The notes under the pieces: model-generated | What the model was told of the DNA's origin: nothing | Seen by the model: the letters and a program-made list of their open reading frames with translations, nothing else | The model's database searches: none | Position numbers and translations under genes: made by a program | Shown: positions 55,004 to 63,420 of the stretch, in pieces | Layout: each line of letters begins with the position of its first letter | Numbering within the stretch: position 1 is the first letter of the stretch | Source: Rhodanobacteraceae bacterium | GTDB taxonomy: Bacteria > Pseudomonadota > Gammaproteobacteria > Xanthomonadales > Xanthomonadaceae | Direction of reading: 5' to 3' | Length of the DNA: 64,000 bases | Assembly: GCA_024233975.1 (NCBI GenBank) | Contig: JACKOX010000007.1 | Location: forward strand, 1 to 64,000

Positions 55004-55290
55004 GAACAACCTCTATCACTAGTTGGGTTATCGAGGCGGCAAGCCAATGCTTGAACATCCTGCGCCGCATCCGGATGACATGTCGGGTAATCAAGGCCGC
55101 CAGGATTGCCGCCTCGATAACCACAGCACACGTTCTTGTTATTGATCTGACCACATCACACCGCGTCCCCAGGACTCGAATGCGACTGGGCGCAAAGATC
55201 ATTCCCCCAACTACATGTGGTCGGATCAATAACGCGTGCAACGGCAGCGTGCGTGGTCATGCCACTCGGGCGTTGGCGTGCACGCGCCGG
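55004..55290 (-). promoter_or_regulatory. Long 5' leader of cspA
   Basis: Between the promoter and the ATG there are about 280 nt with no convincing gene, much longer than ordinary leaders here and typical of cold-inducible csp genes. The downstream half contains the 17-bp repeat arms described separately. The upstream half (about 55125-55290) has no obvious strong hairpin by eye. A small open frame on the plus strand (55051-55341) is not supported by composition. Confidence 0.65.
55026..55122 (-). repeat. 17-bp inverted repeat forming a candidate cspA thermosensor stem
   Basis: GGTTATCGAGGCGGCAA at 55122-55106 (read on the minus strand, 5' first) and its exact complement at 55042-55026, separated by 63 nt. 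The 3' arm ends about 22 nt before the start codon, close to the ribosome binding site. The 5' arm can also pair locally with GGCCTTGATTACC just downstream, so two mutually exclusive folds are possible. Confidence 0.7.
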
Positions 55291-55321
55291 AGTATAGCAG
55301 CGCGAAAAGTGATCAAGGCAA
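55291..55321 (-). promoter_or_regulatory. Candidate extended -10 promoter of cspA
   Basis: On the minus strand TGCTATACT (extended -10, TATACT at 55296-55291) with TTGATC 14 nt or TTGCCT 19 nt upstream. The start would be near 55284, giving the long leader. Spacing to the -35 is not ideal, but an extended -10 can compensate. Confidence 0.5.
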
Positions 55322-55358
55322 GCCATGCGAAACATGCATAGCCAGGGAGAGCACTCAA

Positions 55359-56117
55359 TCAATCCAGTCGCGAGAGCAGCTCTCGTAGCAATGCCGGCAC
55401 TTCAGCTGTTGCGCCAGCCACGTTGTCCAGCACTTCCTGCATGGTGATCTCATGCGGATCGGGATCACAGCCCGCCGCCCAGTTGGCGACGATGCACAGC
55501 GAGGCATAGGGAATGCCAGCCTCCCGCGCCAGGGCCGCTTCGGGCATGCCGGTCATGCCGACCAGATCGCAGCCATCGCGCAGCATGCGGGTTATCTCGG
55601 CGCTGGTTTCCAGACGCGGTCCCTGGGTGCAACCGTAGACGCCGCCATCAACCAATGCGACGCCGGCGGCCCGTGCTGAGGCAATCAGTTTCTGGCGTAG
55701 CGTGGCATCGTAGGGATCGCCGAAATCCACGTGGACGACGTCGACGCCTTCCTCGTCACAGAAGCTGGCGATGCGGCCGTAGGTGTAGTCGATCAACTGG
55801 TCGGGCAAGGCCAGCACACGCGGCCCCATCGCCTCGGTGATGCCGCCCACGGCGTTCACCGCGAGGATACGACGCGCACCGGCATCGGCCAGAGCACGGA
55901 TGTTGGCGCGATAGTTGATCCGGTGCGGCGCGACACTGTGCGACTCGCCGTGACGCGCGAGGAATGCGACGCGACGACCACCCAGTTCACCAACGCGCAG
56001 CGGGCCGGACGGCGCGCCGTAGCGTGTGTCGAGCGACAGGGCCTGCGGCGACTCCAGTTCCGCCAACCGGTACAGGCCGGTGCCGCCGATGATGGCGAGG
56101 TCGATGGCGTCGCGCAT
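55359..56117 (-). CDS. mtip: S-methyl-5'-thioinosine phosphorylase (MTAP/PNP family)
   Basis: 252 residues of the PNP/MTAP phosphorylase family: IIGGTGLYRLAELE, FLARHGESHSVAPHRINYRA, ILAVNAVGGITEAMG, GGVYGCTQGPRLETSAEI, LVGMTGMPEAALAREAG. In Pseudomonas and relatives, this clade prefers methylthioinosine, with deaminase feeding it. It follows the HPRT gene by 3 bp, fitting purine salvage. MTAP or PNP specificity cannot be excluded. Confidence 0.87.
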   Translation of the reverse strand: MRDAIDLAIIGGTGLYRLAELESPQALSLDTRYGAPSGPLRVGELGGRRVAFLARHGESHSVAPHRINYRANIRALADAGARRILAVNAVGGITEAMGPRVLALPDQLIDYTYGRIASFCDEEGVDVVHVDFGDPYDATLRQKLIASARAAGVALVDGGVYGCTQGPRLETSAEITRMLRDGCDLVGMTGMPEAALAREAGIPYASLCIVANWAAGCDPDPHEITMQEVLDNVAGATAEVPALLRELLSRLD

Positions 56118-56120
56118 GGT

Positions 56121-56669
56121 TCAGTCTTCTTCGGCCAGCGCGTAGATGGCCGGCAGGTTACGACCCTGCTCGTGGAAATCCATGCCGAAACCGAACACGT
56201 AGCGATCCGGCACTTCGAGGCCTTCGTAATCCGCATAGGCTTCATCGACACAGCGATCATGGCGCTTGCGCACCAGCACGGCGGACTTCACCTCGGCCGC
56301 ACCCTGCCCGCGGCACCAGGCCGAGACTTCAGCCAGCGTATGCCCCTCGTCGAGGATGTCGTCGAGCAGTAGCACGCGGCGGCCTTCCAGCGGCACGATC
56401 GGGTGGCGCAGCCAGCGCAGGCTGCCACCACTGGTCTCACCGCGATAGCGCGTGGCGTGCAGGTAGTCGATCTCGACATCGAAGCCGAGCTCCAGCGTCA
56501 ACAGCGCAGAAAAGTGCATGCCGCCGTTCATCATGACGATGCACAGCGGGCGCGAGCCTGCGTAGTCAGCGCGAATGGCCGAGGCCATGTCGGTGATCAC
56601 GCGCTCGATCGTGCCGCGGTCGTGCAGCAGGTCGGCGGTGTCGAGTGCTTCCTTCAAACTTTCCATCAT
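56121..56669 (-). CDS. hpt: Hypoxanthine-guanine phosphoribosyltransferase
   Basis: 182 residues from the ATG overlapping the nagZ stop. CIVMMNGGMHFSALLTLELG and VLLLDDILDEGHTLAEVSAW (PRPP motif) identify a type I PRTase, and PDRYVFGFGMDFHEQGRNLP the purine-specific C-terminal loop. It salvages hypoxanthine and guanine, the likely fate of the base released by the neighbouring phosphorylase. Confidence 0.93.
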   Translation of the reverse strand: MMESLKEALDTADLLHDRGTIERVITDMASAIRADYAGSRPLCIVMMNGGMHFSALLTLELGFDVEIDYLHATRYRGETSGGSLRWLRHPIVPLEGRRVLLLDDILDEGHTLAEVSAWCRGQGAAEVKSAVLVRKRHDRCVDEAYADYEGLEVPDRYVFGFGMDFHEQGRNLPAIYALAEED

Positions 56670-57682
56670 CAGTCTCCGGCCAGCTGTGGGCCATCGGCCA
56701 GCCGGTCCACGGCGGCCTTCCATCGGGGATTGGCGATCAGTCGTCGCCAGTCGTGTTCACCGCGACCCTGCAGCATGGCCACCGGATCGCGTGCGCCAGG
56801 TGACAGGTTAGCGCAGGCGGCCAGTGCATCGGGCACCAGGTCCGGCGTGCAGGCCAGCACCAGGTCGCAGCCGGCGTCCAGATGGCCATGCACGCGTGCT
56901 GCCACGTCACCCAAACCGGTAGCGGCGGCCATGCCGATGTCATCGCTGATGACGATGCCATCGAAGCCGAATTCCTCGCGCAGCAGCTCGATGATCCAGC
57001 GCTGCGAATAGCCAGCCGGCTGCGCATCCACCTGCGGGTAGCGGACGTGCGCCATCATCACCGCTTCCGCGCCAGCGGCAATGCCGGCGACGAAGGGCTT
57101 GAGGTCGAGTTCGCGGATTGCGTCCAGCGGGCGATCGTCGTCAGCGAAATCGACGTGCGTGTCTTCCAGTACCGAGCCATGACCGGGATAGTGCTTGAGC
57201 GTGGCGGGCATTCCTGCTTCGTGCATGCCTTCGATGTAGGCGGCGCCCAGCTCGGCGCAGACGTCGGCCGCCTCATGGAAGGCGCGAACGCCAATGGCGC
57301 GGTTGCCACGCGCCACGTCGACCACCGGCGCGAAGCTCAGGTCGATGCCGATGGCGCGCATTTCGCTGGCCATCAGCCAGGCATGTTCACGTGACAACTC
57401 GCGCGCGAGATCCCGGTCGCCCTCCCAGGCCACGCCAAAGCGCGCCAGTTCGGGCAAGCGGGTGAAGCCTTCACGAAAACGCTGCACCGGGCCGCCTTCC
57501 TGGTCCACCGCCACCAGCAGCAGTCGCGGGGAGACGTCGCGAATGGCGGAGATAAGCTGCGTCACCTGCACGCGCGACGAGAAGTTGCGGGCGAACAGGA
57601 TCACACCGGCTACTGCGTGATGGCGCAACCAGTCCTTCTCATCGTCGAGGAGCTCGGTGCCGGCAATGCCGATCATCAACAT
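56669..57682 (-). CDS. nagZ: Beta-N-acetylhexosaminidase NagZ
   Basis: 337 residues of GH3. MIGIAGTELLDDEKDWLRHH, GVILFARNFSSRVQ, VAVDQEGGPVQRFREGFTRL, the acid-base His in LKHYPGHGSVLEDTH and the nucleophile Asp in IVISDDIGMAAATGL. It cleaves GlcNAc from anhydroMurNAc peptides in cytoplasmic cell-wall recycling. It overlaps the next purine gene; likely one operon with it. Confidence 0.95.
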   Translation of the reverse strand: MLMIGIAGTELLDDEKDWLRHHAVAGVILFARNFSSRVQVTQLISAIRDVSPRLLLVAVDQEGGPVQRFREGFTRLPELARFGVAWEGDRDLARELSREHAWLMASEMRAIGIDLSFAPVVDVARGNRAIGVRAFHEAADVCAELGAAYIEGMHEAGMPATLKHYPGHGSVLEDTHVDFADDDRPLDAIRELDLKPFVAGIAAGAEAVMMAHVRYPQVDAQPAGYSQRWIIELLREEFGFDGIVISDDIGMAAATGLGDVAARVHGHLDAGCDLVLACTPDLVPDALAACANLSPGARDPVAMLQGRGEHDWRRLIANPRWKAAVDRLADGPQLAGD

Positions 57683-57695
57683 GGATTGATCCTTC

Positions 57696-58994
57696 TCAGT
57701 CGCGCTCGAACAATGCGATGGATTCGACGTGCGCAGTATGCGGGAACATATCCATCGCACCTGCCGCCTTCAATCGATAGCCTTTCTCGCGGACCAGGAT
57801 ACCGGCGTCACGCGCCAGCGAACCCGGATGGCAGGAGACATAGACCACGCGGTCAATGCCCTTGAAGTCGAGCTGACGGATCACCGCCTCGGCGCCAGAA
57901 CGCGGCGGATCGAGCAGCAGTTTGTTGAAGCCGTCGCGCATCCAGGGCTCGGCGCTGAGGTCGGTGGTGAGGTCGGCTGCGTGGAACTCGGCATTACTGA
58001 TGCCGTTGCTGGCGGCGTTCTGCCGCGCACGGGCAACGAGTCCCGCATCACCTTCCACGCCAACCACACGGCCGGCGCGCCGCGCGATCGGCAGCGTGAA
58101 GTTGCCAAGACCGCAGAAAAGATCCAGTACGCGATCGTCAGCCTGCGGATCCAGTAGATCCAACGCCTGCGCGATCATCTTCTGGTTCATGCCGGCGTTG
58201 ACCTGCACGAAATCCAGCGGCAGGAAATCCAGCGTGACGTCTGCGGCTGGAATGCCGAAACGCAGCGCCACCGGCTCGTCCAGCGGATGGACGCTGTCGA
58301 TGCCCTTGGGCTGCAGGTAGATGCCGAGTCCGGTGTCCTCCGCGAAAGCCCGAAGGCGCTCGATATCGGCATCACTCAGCGGATCGAGGTGACGGAACAC
58401 CAGCGCCACGGCATCGTCGCCGGCAGCAATCTCGATCTGCGGCAGGCGCTCACGCGCATCCATGCTGGTAACCAGCGCGGCGAGCACCTCGATGCGCTCG
58501 CCCACCGACGGCGTCAGCACTTCGCAGCGCGACAGGTCAGCGACAAAACGCGGATTGCGCTCGCGGAAGCCGACGATCGCCCTTTCCTTCTGCGCCACCC
58601 ACTTCACGCCCAGGCGCGCCTTGCGGCGATAGCCCCAACGCTGGTCACTCAGGGGTGGCAACACGGTTTCCGGCGTTACCTCACCGATGCGGGTCAGGTT
58701 TTCCAGCATCACATGCTGCTTGGCCTCGATCTGCTTCGCCTCGGCAAGGTGTTGCAAGGCACAGCCGCCGCAGTGTTCGTAATGAGGGCATTTCGGCTCG
58801 ACGCGTTCAGGCGAGGCCGTAAGTACCTCCAGCACCTGCGCCTCGTCAAAGCTCCGATGACGACGTGTCTGCCGTGCGCGGACGGCTTCGCCAGTAAGCG
58901 CACCGGTGACGAAGACGGTCTTGCCGTCGCGGCGGCCGACGCCACGGCCGTCGTGGCTGAGGTCGGTGATTTCTATTTCGAATTCGCGGTTCAT
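57696..58994 (-). CDS. rlmD: 23S rRNA (uracil-5-)-methyltransferase RlmD
   Basis: 432 residues. TRAM domain at the N-terminus (FEIEITDLSHDGRGVGRRDG), [4Fe-4S] Cys in CPHYEHCGGCALQHL (about 71-85) with a fourth in DLSRCEVL, SAM domain (VLDLFCGLGNFTLPIARRAG, LLLDPPRSGAEAVIRQLDFK) and catalytic Cys in VVYVSCHPGSLARDAG. It forms m5U1939-type methylation. Divergent from no gene on its right; the ydbL terminator lies 37 bp upstream. Confidence 0.93.
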   Translation of the reverse strand: MNREFEIEITDLSHDGRGVGRRDGKTVFVTGALTGEAVRARQTRRHRSFDEAQVLEVLTASPERVEPKCPHYEHCGGCALQHLAEAKQIEAKQHVMLENLTRIGEVTPETVLPPLSDQRWGYRRKARLGVKWVAQKERAIVGFRERNPRFVADLSRCEVLTPSVGERIEVLAALVTSMDARERLPQIEIAAGDDAVALVFRHLDPLSDADIERLRAFAEDTGLGIYLQPKGIDSVHPLDEPVALRFGIPAADVTLDFLPLDFVQVNAGMNQKMIAQALDLLDPQADDRVLDLFCGLGNFTLPIARRAGRVVGVEGDAGLVARARQNAASNGISNAEFHAADLTTDLSAEPWMRDGFNKLLLDPPRSGAEAVIRQLDFKGIDRVVYVSCHPGSLARDAGILVREKGYRLKAAGAMDMFPHTAHVESIALFERD

Positions 58995-59030
58995 CGGACT
59001 CAATCAGGGCCCCGGAATTGGACGCGGGCA

Positions 59031-59062
59031 AATAAAAAGCCCCGCGACCGGCGTCGCGGGGC
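59031..59062 (-). terminator. Rho-independent terminator of ydbL
   Basis: On the minus strand a 9-bp stem CCCCGCGAC / GTCGCGGGG with a 4-nt loop is followed by CTTTTTATTT. It ends the ydbH-ydbL transcript 25-55 bp past the ydbL stop and insulates rlmD. Confidence 0.82.
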
Positions 59063-59086
59063 CGTCATGCTACCAGCCGGGGCGGC

Positions 59087-59668
59087 TTACTTCTGCTTCC
59101 AGTCACCCGCGCTGGTCTGATACCACCAGCCTGCCTTGGCACTGGCAATCCACTGCTTGGCAAAGGTCTCGCGGATCTGCTGCTCCCACTCCGGGTGCCC
59201 GTTGGCCACGGCGATCTCGCGATACACGGCCTTGCGATCACGATTGTCGTCAGCAACAGCCTGATTTAGCGCCGAACGCTCACGCAGCGGCACGGCGGCG
59301 GCGTCACGGACGACCAGCATGCCGTCACTGCCGAATCCCAACGCGCCGGCGTCGAACTGCGCGCGCAGGCTGGCGTCGAAACGATCCGCCATACGCTGCT
59401 GGATGGCCTGGATTTCCGGCGTGCGGATGCTGATGTCGACGCTTTGTGCATGCGCGGCGGGAATGAAGAAGTCCAGCAGCGCCATGCCGCCGCTGCCATT
59501 GTCGGCGGGTGCCGGCATCACGTCCTGCGCGTCATCGCCGATGACCTTGTCGACGAACTCCTTCGCCGCCTGCTGCGCTTCGGCAGCGGGGAAATACACG
59601 TTGATGGTGACGCAGGCCGCCAGCACGAGACCGGCGCTGAGAGCGGCAAGGAAAGGAAGGCGACGCAT
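59087..59668 (-). CDS. ydbL: YdbL-family (DUF1318) lipoprotein
   Basis: 193 residues with a lipoprotein signal LAALSAGLVLAACVTINVYF (Cys at about 19). DUF1318 features: VTINVYFPAAEAQQAAKEFV and helical segments ending VDISIRTPEIQAIQQRMADR. In E. coli, YdbL works with YdbH and YnbE in lipid transport to the outer membrane. It follows the YdbH gene after 61 bp. Confidence 0.88.
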   Translation of the reverse strand: MRRLPFLAALSAGLVLAACVTINVYFPAAEAQQAAKEFVDKVIGDDAQDVMPAPADNGSGGMALLDFFIPAAHAQSVDISIRTPEIQAIQQRMADRFDASLRAQFDAGALGFGSDGMLVVRDAAAVPLRERSALNQAVADDNRDRKAVYREIAVANGHPEWEQQIRETFAKQWIASAKAGWWYQTSAGDWKQK

Positions 59669-59729
59669 GCGGTTCTCCTGTCAGTGTTCTGTCGGGTTCT
59701 GCTATCAGGTACTGCTGTCGGTATTCGGA

Positions 59730-61802
59730 CTACTGGAACTCCGGCGTCTGCCCGCCAGCTGCGGCCTGCAGGCGCGCCAGCAGAACGGGCCAGTCCACCT
59801 CGCGCTGGTGACCGATCACCGACACGCGCGGCAGGCCGGAACCTTCGACGATAGTGTAGCCATTTGCCGATGAATCCAGTCCGTCCATATGACAGACGTT
59901 GTTCTCCAGCCGGCATTTGAGGCCGATGCGCGCATAGCCAAAGGTGTCGAATACCTTGAGCACCTGCGCCTGCAGGCCGCCTGCAATGCCGGAGCCGCCC
60001 ACCGACGACAGGTCGTTGACGGCTCGCTGGCTGATCCGCCGCTTGTCCTTGGCCGTCGTCGAGGTATGCAGGTCGGCATCGAAGGCTACGGGTGCCCAAT
60101 CAACGAGCCGCAGGTCGCTGACACGCCCTTCCAGGCGACCACTGATCTCGCCAAAGCCGAAGCTTCGCGTCAGCGGAACCAGGTCGAGATTCTGCAGCCT
60201 CAGGTCGGCCGCCATCGTCGGCGCCACGCCAAACGGACGCTCCATGCTCAGGCTGTCGATGCGCACGCGGCCGTCGAACACGTCCATGTCGAGGCCGCCA
60301 TCGAAGCGCATCACGCCATCGGCATAGCGCGCTGACGGCATGTTGCCGGACAGCGTGCCGCCAAAGCTTGGCCAGCCCAGCAGCTGGCTGAGCTGGTCGA
60401 GGTCCAGCGACTCCATGCCCAGACCCAACTCGAACTGCGCGGTGCTGCCGGTGACGAAAGCCGGCTTCCACAGCAGTTTGGCGAGCCGGAGCACGCCACC
60501 CAGAGCCTCCACGCGCGCCGGTGACGACAATCGCAGCTCGCCGTTACTGGAAGCCAGCGCCATTTCGCCACGTCCCATCGAGACCCCGTAGATGCCACCG
60601 GCATCAAAGCGCAGCTGGCTGGCCGCCGCCTCGCCACGATGGCGCCAGTGCAGGTCGCCGTTCAGGCCGGCGATTTCGAATCGCTGCTTCGCGTCCGCGG
60701 AAGAAAAGCCATGCAGGGCCATATCCATCTGCTCGGGAAGGCCGTCACGCAGCTCGGCGCTGAAGTTAAGGCCACCCGCGAGCTGCAGTCCGGAAAGTCC
60801 ACCCAACGCCAGCAGCGAATCAAGATAGCGTGGACCGGCTTCGGACAGGTCGTCGCTTTGCAGTGCCACGCTCAGTGATGCCAGCGACGGCGTGGCTTCA
60901 GGCCGGTACACCGCACTCGCCTGCATCCCGAAAACCGTGCCATCACGCCAGCCAAGGTGATCGATGCGCCATTCATTGCCGCCGATGTTCAGATCGACAT
61001 CAAGCTCGACCGGCCGGGCCGGCATGGCAACGTAGAGGGGATCCAGCAGCCACTCGCCCTTTTCGGCACGACCTTTCCAGCCGATACGCGTTTGCCGGGC
61101 GTCGGCATGAAGATCGACTTCGCCGTCAAGCGTCAGGCCAGCCGCGGCGATGCGGCCATCGTCGGTGTCCAGAGACAGCCCGCTGCTGCGGATCTTGCCC
61201 GCCAGCAGCGTGGCGTCAGCCGCCCGATAACGAAGATCCGCATCGAGCGTTCCGCCACCGAAATGAGCCTCAGGCCAGAGGACCGACAGTGCCGGCTGCA
61301 GCCAGCCCAGGGGCAGCGCCTTCAGCTGGATCGGAATCTCATCGCCGACTGATGGAATACTGGTGGCGATCCGGCTACTGCCGCGATCCAGAGAAATGGA
61401 GAGCACGTTGGGAGTCGACCGGATATCCACGCCGGACTCACCTTTGCCCTTCGCCGACAGAGAGCCGCGGCAGCGCACCTCGTCACCATCGAGAACCAGC
61501 GCACAACGAAGGCGCGGCGCCTCGAAGCGATAGCCCCAGTCCGCCAGCTCGAACCGTCCGGCGCGAACATCGACCGACAAGTTCGCTCCCGGCGCAGCCT
61601 CCGACAGGCGGATGTCAGGCGTCGGCAACGTCCCCGCGGGCGTGCTGATGCTGGCGGCACGGACATGCAGACTGCGGGACGCCGATGCGACTGACGGGTG
61701 CAGGGCAACCAAACCGATAAGCGCCACGGAACACGCCAGGGCGACGCGCGGCAATATCCGCGGCTTGCCGATAGTCGATGTCTTGCGCATGCTGGAATCC
61801 AT
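59730..61802 (-). CDS. ydbH: YdbH-like AsmA-family intermembrane protein
   Basis: About 690 residues from ATG 61802 (other starts at 61808 GTG and 61790 ATG are open). A basic N-terminus and one signal-anchor helix (VALACSVALIGLVALHPSVA) are followed by a long beta-rich periplasmic region that should form the AsmA-like beta-taco bridge. The C-terminal part contains RRISQRAVNDLSSVGGSGIA and the family-typical KVFDTFGYARIGLKCRLENN. It is expected to span the periplasm and to move phospholipid, like TamB/YhdP. Low sequence identity between members is normal. Confidence 0.83.
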   Translation of the reverse strand: MDSSMRKTSTIGKPRILPRVALACSVALIGLVALHPSVASASRSLHVRAASISTPAGTLPTPDIRLSEAAPGANLSVDVRAGRFELADWGYRFEAPRLRCALVLDGDEVRCRGSLSAKGKGESGVDIRSTPNVLSISLDRGSSRIATSIPSVGDEIPIQLKALPLGWLQPALSVLWPEAHFGGGTLDADLRYRAADATLLAGKIRSSGLSLDTDDGRIAAAGLTLDGEVDLHADARQTRIGWKGRAEKGEWLLDPLYVAMPARPVELDVDLNIGGNEWRIDHLGWRDGTVFGMQASAVYRPEATPSLASLSVALQSDDLSEAGPRYLDSLLALGGLSGLQLAGGLNFSAELRDGLPEQMDMALHGFSSADAKQRFEIAGLNGDLHWRHRGEAAASQLRFDAGGIYGVSMGRGEMALASSNGELRLSSPARVEALGGVLRLAKLLWKPAFVTGSTAQFELGLGMESLDLDQLSQLLGWPSFGGTLSGNMPSARYADGVMRFDGGLDMDVFDGRVRIDSLSMERPFGVAPTMAADLRLQNLDLVPLTRSFGFGEISGRLEGRVSDLRLVDWAPVAFDADLHTSTTAKDKRRISQRAVNDLSSVGGSGIAGGLQAQVLKVFDTFGYARIGLKCRLENNVCHMDGLDSSANGYTIVEGSGLPRVSVIGHQREVDWPVLLARLQAAAGGQTPEFQ

Positions 61803-61835
61803 CAACACAGGATAGACGGCGGAGGCGTCGCCAGC

Positions 61836-62573
61836 ATGAACGCGAAGGAAGCAGATGCAACGGCAGGCCGGCAGCCACGCATCCTGCTTGCGGAAGACGA
61901 CGAGGTCAGCCGGGAATTCCTGCTCGATGCACTGTCACGCCTTCCCGCCAACGTCATGGCCGTCGCCGATGGCGCTACGGCGCGCGACGAGCTTCAACGA
62001 CAATGCTTCGACCTTGCCCTCCTTGATCGGGGCCTGCCGTCGATGGACGCCATGACCATCCGGCAATCCGTCATGTCATCAGCTGGTGCCAACGTCAAAA
62101 CGCCGATGCTTGCGCTGAGCGCAGACGTGGATGCCGAACTCCGCGAGCGCTTCATCGACAGCGGCTTCGTTGACCTGCTGGCCAAACCGATCACCGCTTC
62201 GGCATTGCGTAAGGCGGTGCGATCGATACTGCCAGCGTCGAACCAGGACTGGGATGAAGAACAGGCACTGGCCGCGGCCAACGGCAACCGCGACATCGCC
62301 ACACGCCTGCGACAGTTGATGCTCCAGGATCTGCCCGGACAGCGCGAACAGCTACTGCGGTCAGTAGCTTCCGCTGAATTCTCTGCAGCCCATGACCTGC
62401 TGCATCGGATGAAGGCCGCCTGCGCCTTCTGTGGCGCGGTACGACTGGCGGCGGCCTGTAGTGAACTGGATGACCTGCTTCGTGATGGAACTCCGGCGAC
62501 TGACATCGGCGCGGCTTGCGCCGAATTCGAACAAGCCTGTCACGCGGCGCTGGGCGATCCACCCCAGGCTTGA
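61836..62573 (+). CDS. Orphan response regulator with C-terminal Hpt domain
   Basis: 245 residues. Receiver domain (about 14-130): ILLAEDDEVSREFLLDAL acidic pocket with Asp21/Asp22, phospho-Asp64 in ALLDRGLPSMDA and Lys117 in LLAKPI. A linker leads to an Hpt domain (about 150-240) with phospho-His190 in DLLHRMKAACAFCGAVRL. No kinase or output domain. Divergent from ydbH; it would serve in a phosphorelay encoded elsewhere. Start at 61836 (MNAKEAD) is preferred over upstream in-frame codons that overlap ydbH. Confidence 0.85.
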   Translation: MNAKEADATAGRQPRILLAEDDEVSREFLLDALSRLPANVMAVADGATARDELQRQCFDLALLDRGLPSMDAMTIRQSVMSSAGANVKTPMLALSADVDAELRERFIDSGFVDLLAKPITASALRKAVRSILPASNQDWDEEQALAAANGNRDIATRLRQLMLQDLPGQREQLLRSVASAEFSAAHDLLHRMKAACAFCGAVRLAAACSELDDLLRDGTPATDIGAACAEFEQACHAALGDPPQA

Positions 62574-62646
62574 CAGGGGATTGGCCGGCGACATGCTCGG
62601 CACGTCTGGTAGCGCGAAAACGCCATCAATCCGAAGGCTCGGCGCC

Positions 62647-63390
62647 CTATTCCTCTGCGTCGCTCGCGCTCTCTGCACGAACCGGTGACAGCATGGCACT
62701 CAGACGCCAGGACTGCAGTGGTCGGCCATTGAGCTGGGCGCTGATGCAGGCCCGCATCAGTTGACGCAACGAAGGCAGCCAGTCGGCGCGCAGCGGCGAA
62801 TCGTCACGCAAGGCCATCACGGCTTCGCCAATGACGTCCGCCTGACGAGCAACAGCCGTGGCCGGCAATCGCAGCAAGCCCTCACCCGGCAGATAGCGAT
62901 AGCGCTGATCCGGATCGAGCGGCTGTCCGTCGGACGCGGCTTCCAGGGTCAGCGCATCACCGCAGGCCGCCAACAGCGCCGCCTCGAAGCGACGTAGTGC
63001 TTCGGCCCGCTGTCCCGACTCTCCCAATAGCGACAGCAGCCAGGCATAGCGGGCAAACAGCTCGCCCTGACCTTCCCGGCGCGGCAGCAGACGCAGCAGC
63101 AACTCGTTCACGTAAAACAGTGACAGCAGGCCGTCGCCGACGATCCGGGGAATGGACTCACCGGCGTCGACCGTCGCCAACAGCGGCAATTCGCCGACAT
63201 CACGCCAGCCAAGCAGCAGCGGTCTACCGGGCTGCAGCAATGCCCGCTGGGCATGCCGGCGCGTGCTGCGGATACCGCGTGCGATCAGGCCGACGCGGCC
63301 ATGGTCTCGACTGAAAATGTCCAGCAGCAGGCTGGTTTCGCGATAGGGACGCGCGTGCAACAGGTAAGCCGGTTGCTGGTCGATGCGCAT
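62647..63390 (-). CDS. recO: DNA repair protein RecO
   Basis: 247 residues. OB-fold N-terminus MRIDQQPAYLLHARPYRETS with LLLDIFSRDHGRVGLIARGI and a helical C-terminus containing the LFYVNELLLRLLPRREGQGE region. The usual zinc Cys set is not evident, as in many gammaproteobacterial RecOs. It loads RecA with RecR. It follows era after 30 bp as in related genomes. Confidence 0.92.
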   Translation of the reverse strand: MRIDQQPAYLLHARPYRETSLLLDIFSRDHGRVGLIARGIRSTRRHAQRALLQPGRPLLLGWRDVGELPLLATVDAGESIPRIVGDGLLSLFYVNELLLRLLPRREGQGELFARYAWLLSLLGESGQRAEALRRFEAALLAACGDALTLEAASDGQPLDPDQRYRYLPGEGLLRLPATAVARQADVIGEAVMALRDDSPLRADWLPSLRQLMRACISAQLNGRPLQSWRLSAMLSPVRAESASDAEE

Positions 63391-63420
63391 GCCGAAACGG
63401 AGTATTGAACTGGCTTGCGC

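Noticed and set aside
54975..55241. 88-residue minus-strand frame upstream of cspA
   Set aside because: It overlaps the leader repeat and the cspA start, has no recognised domain and is better explained as a structured leader.
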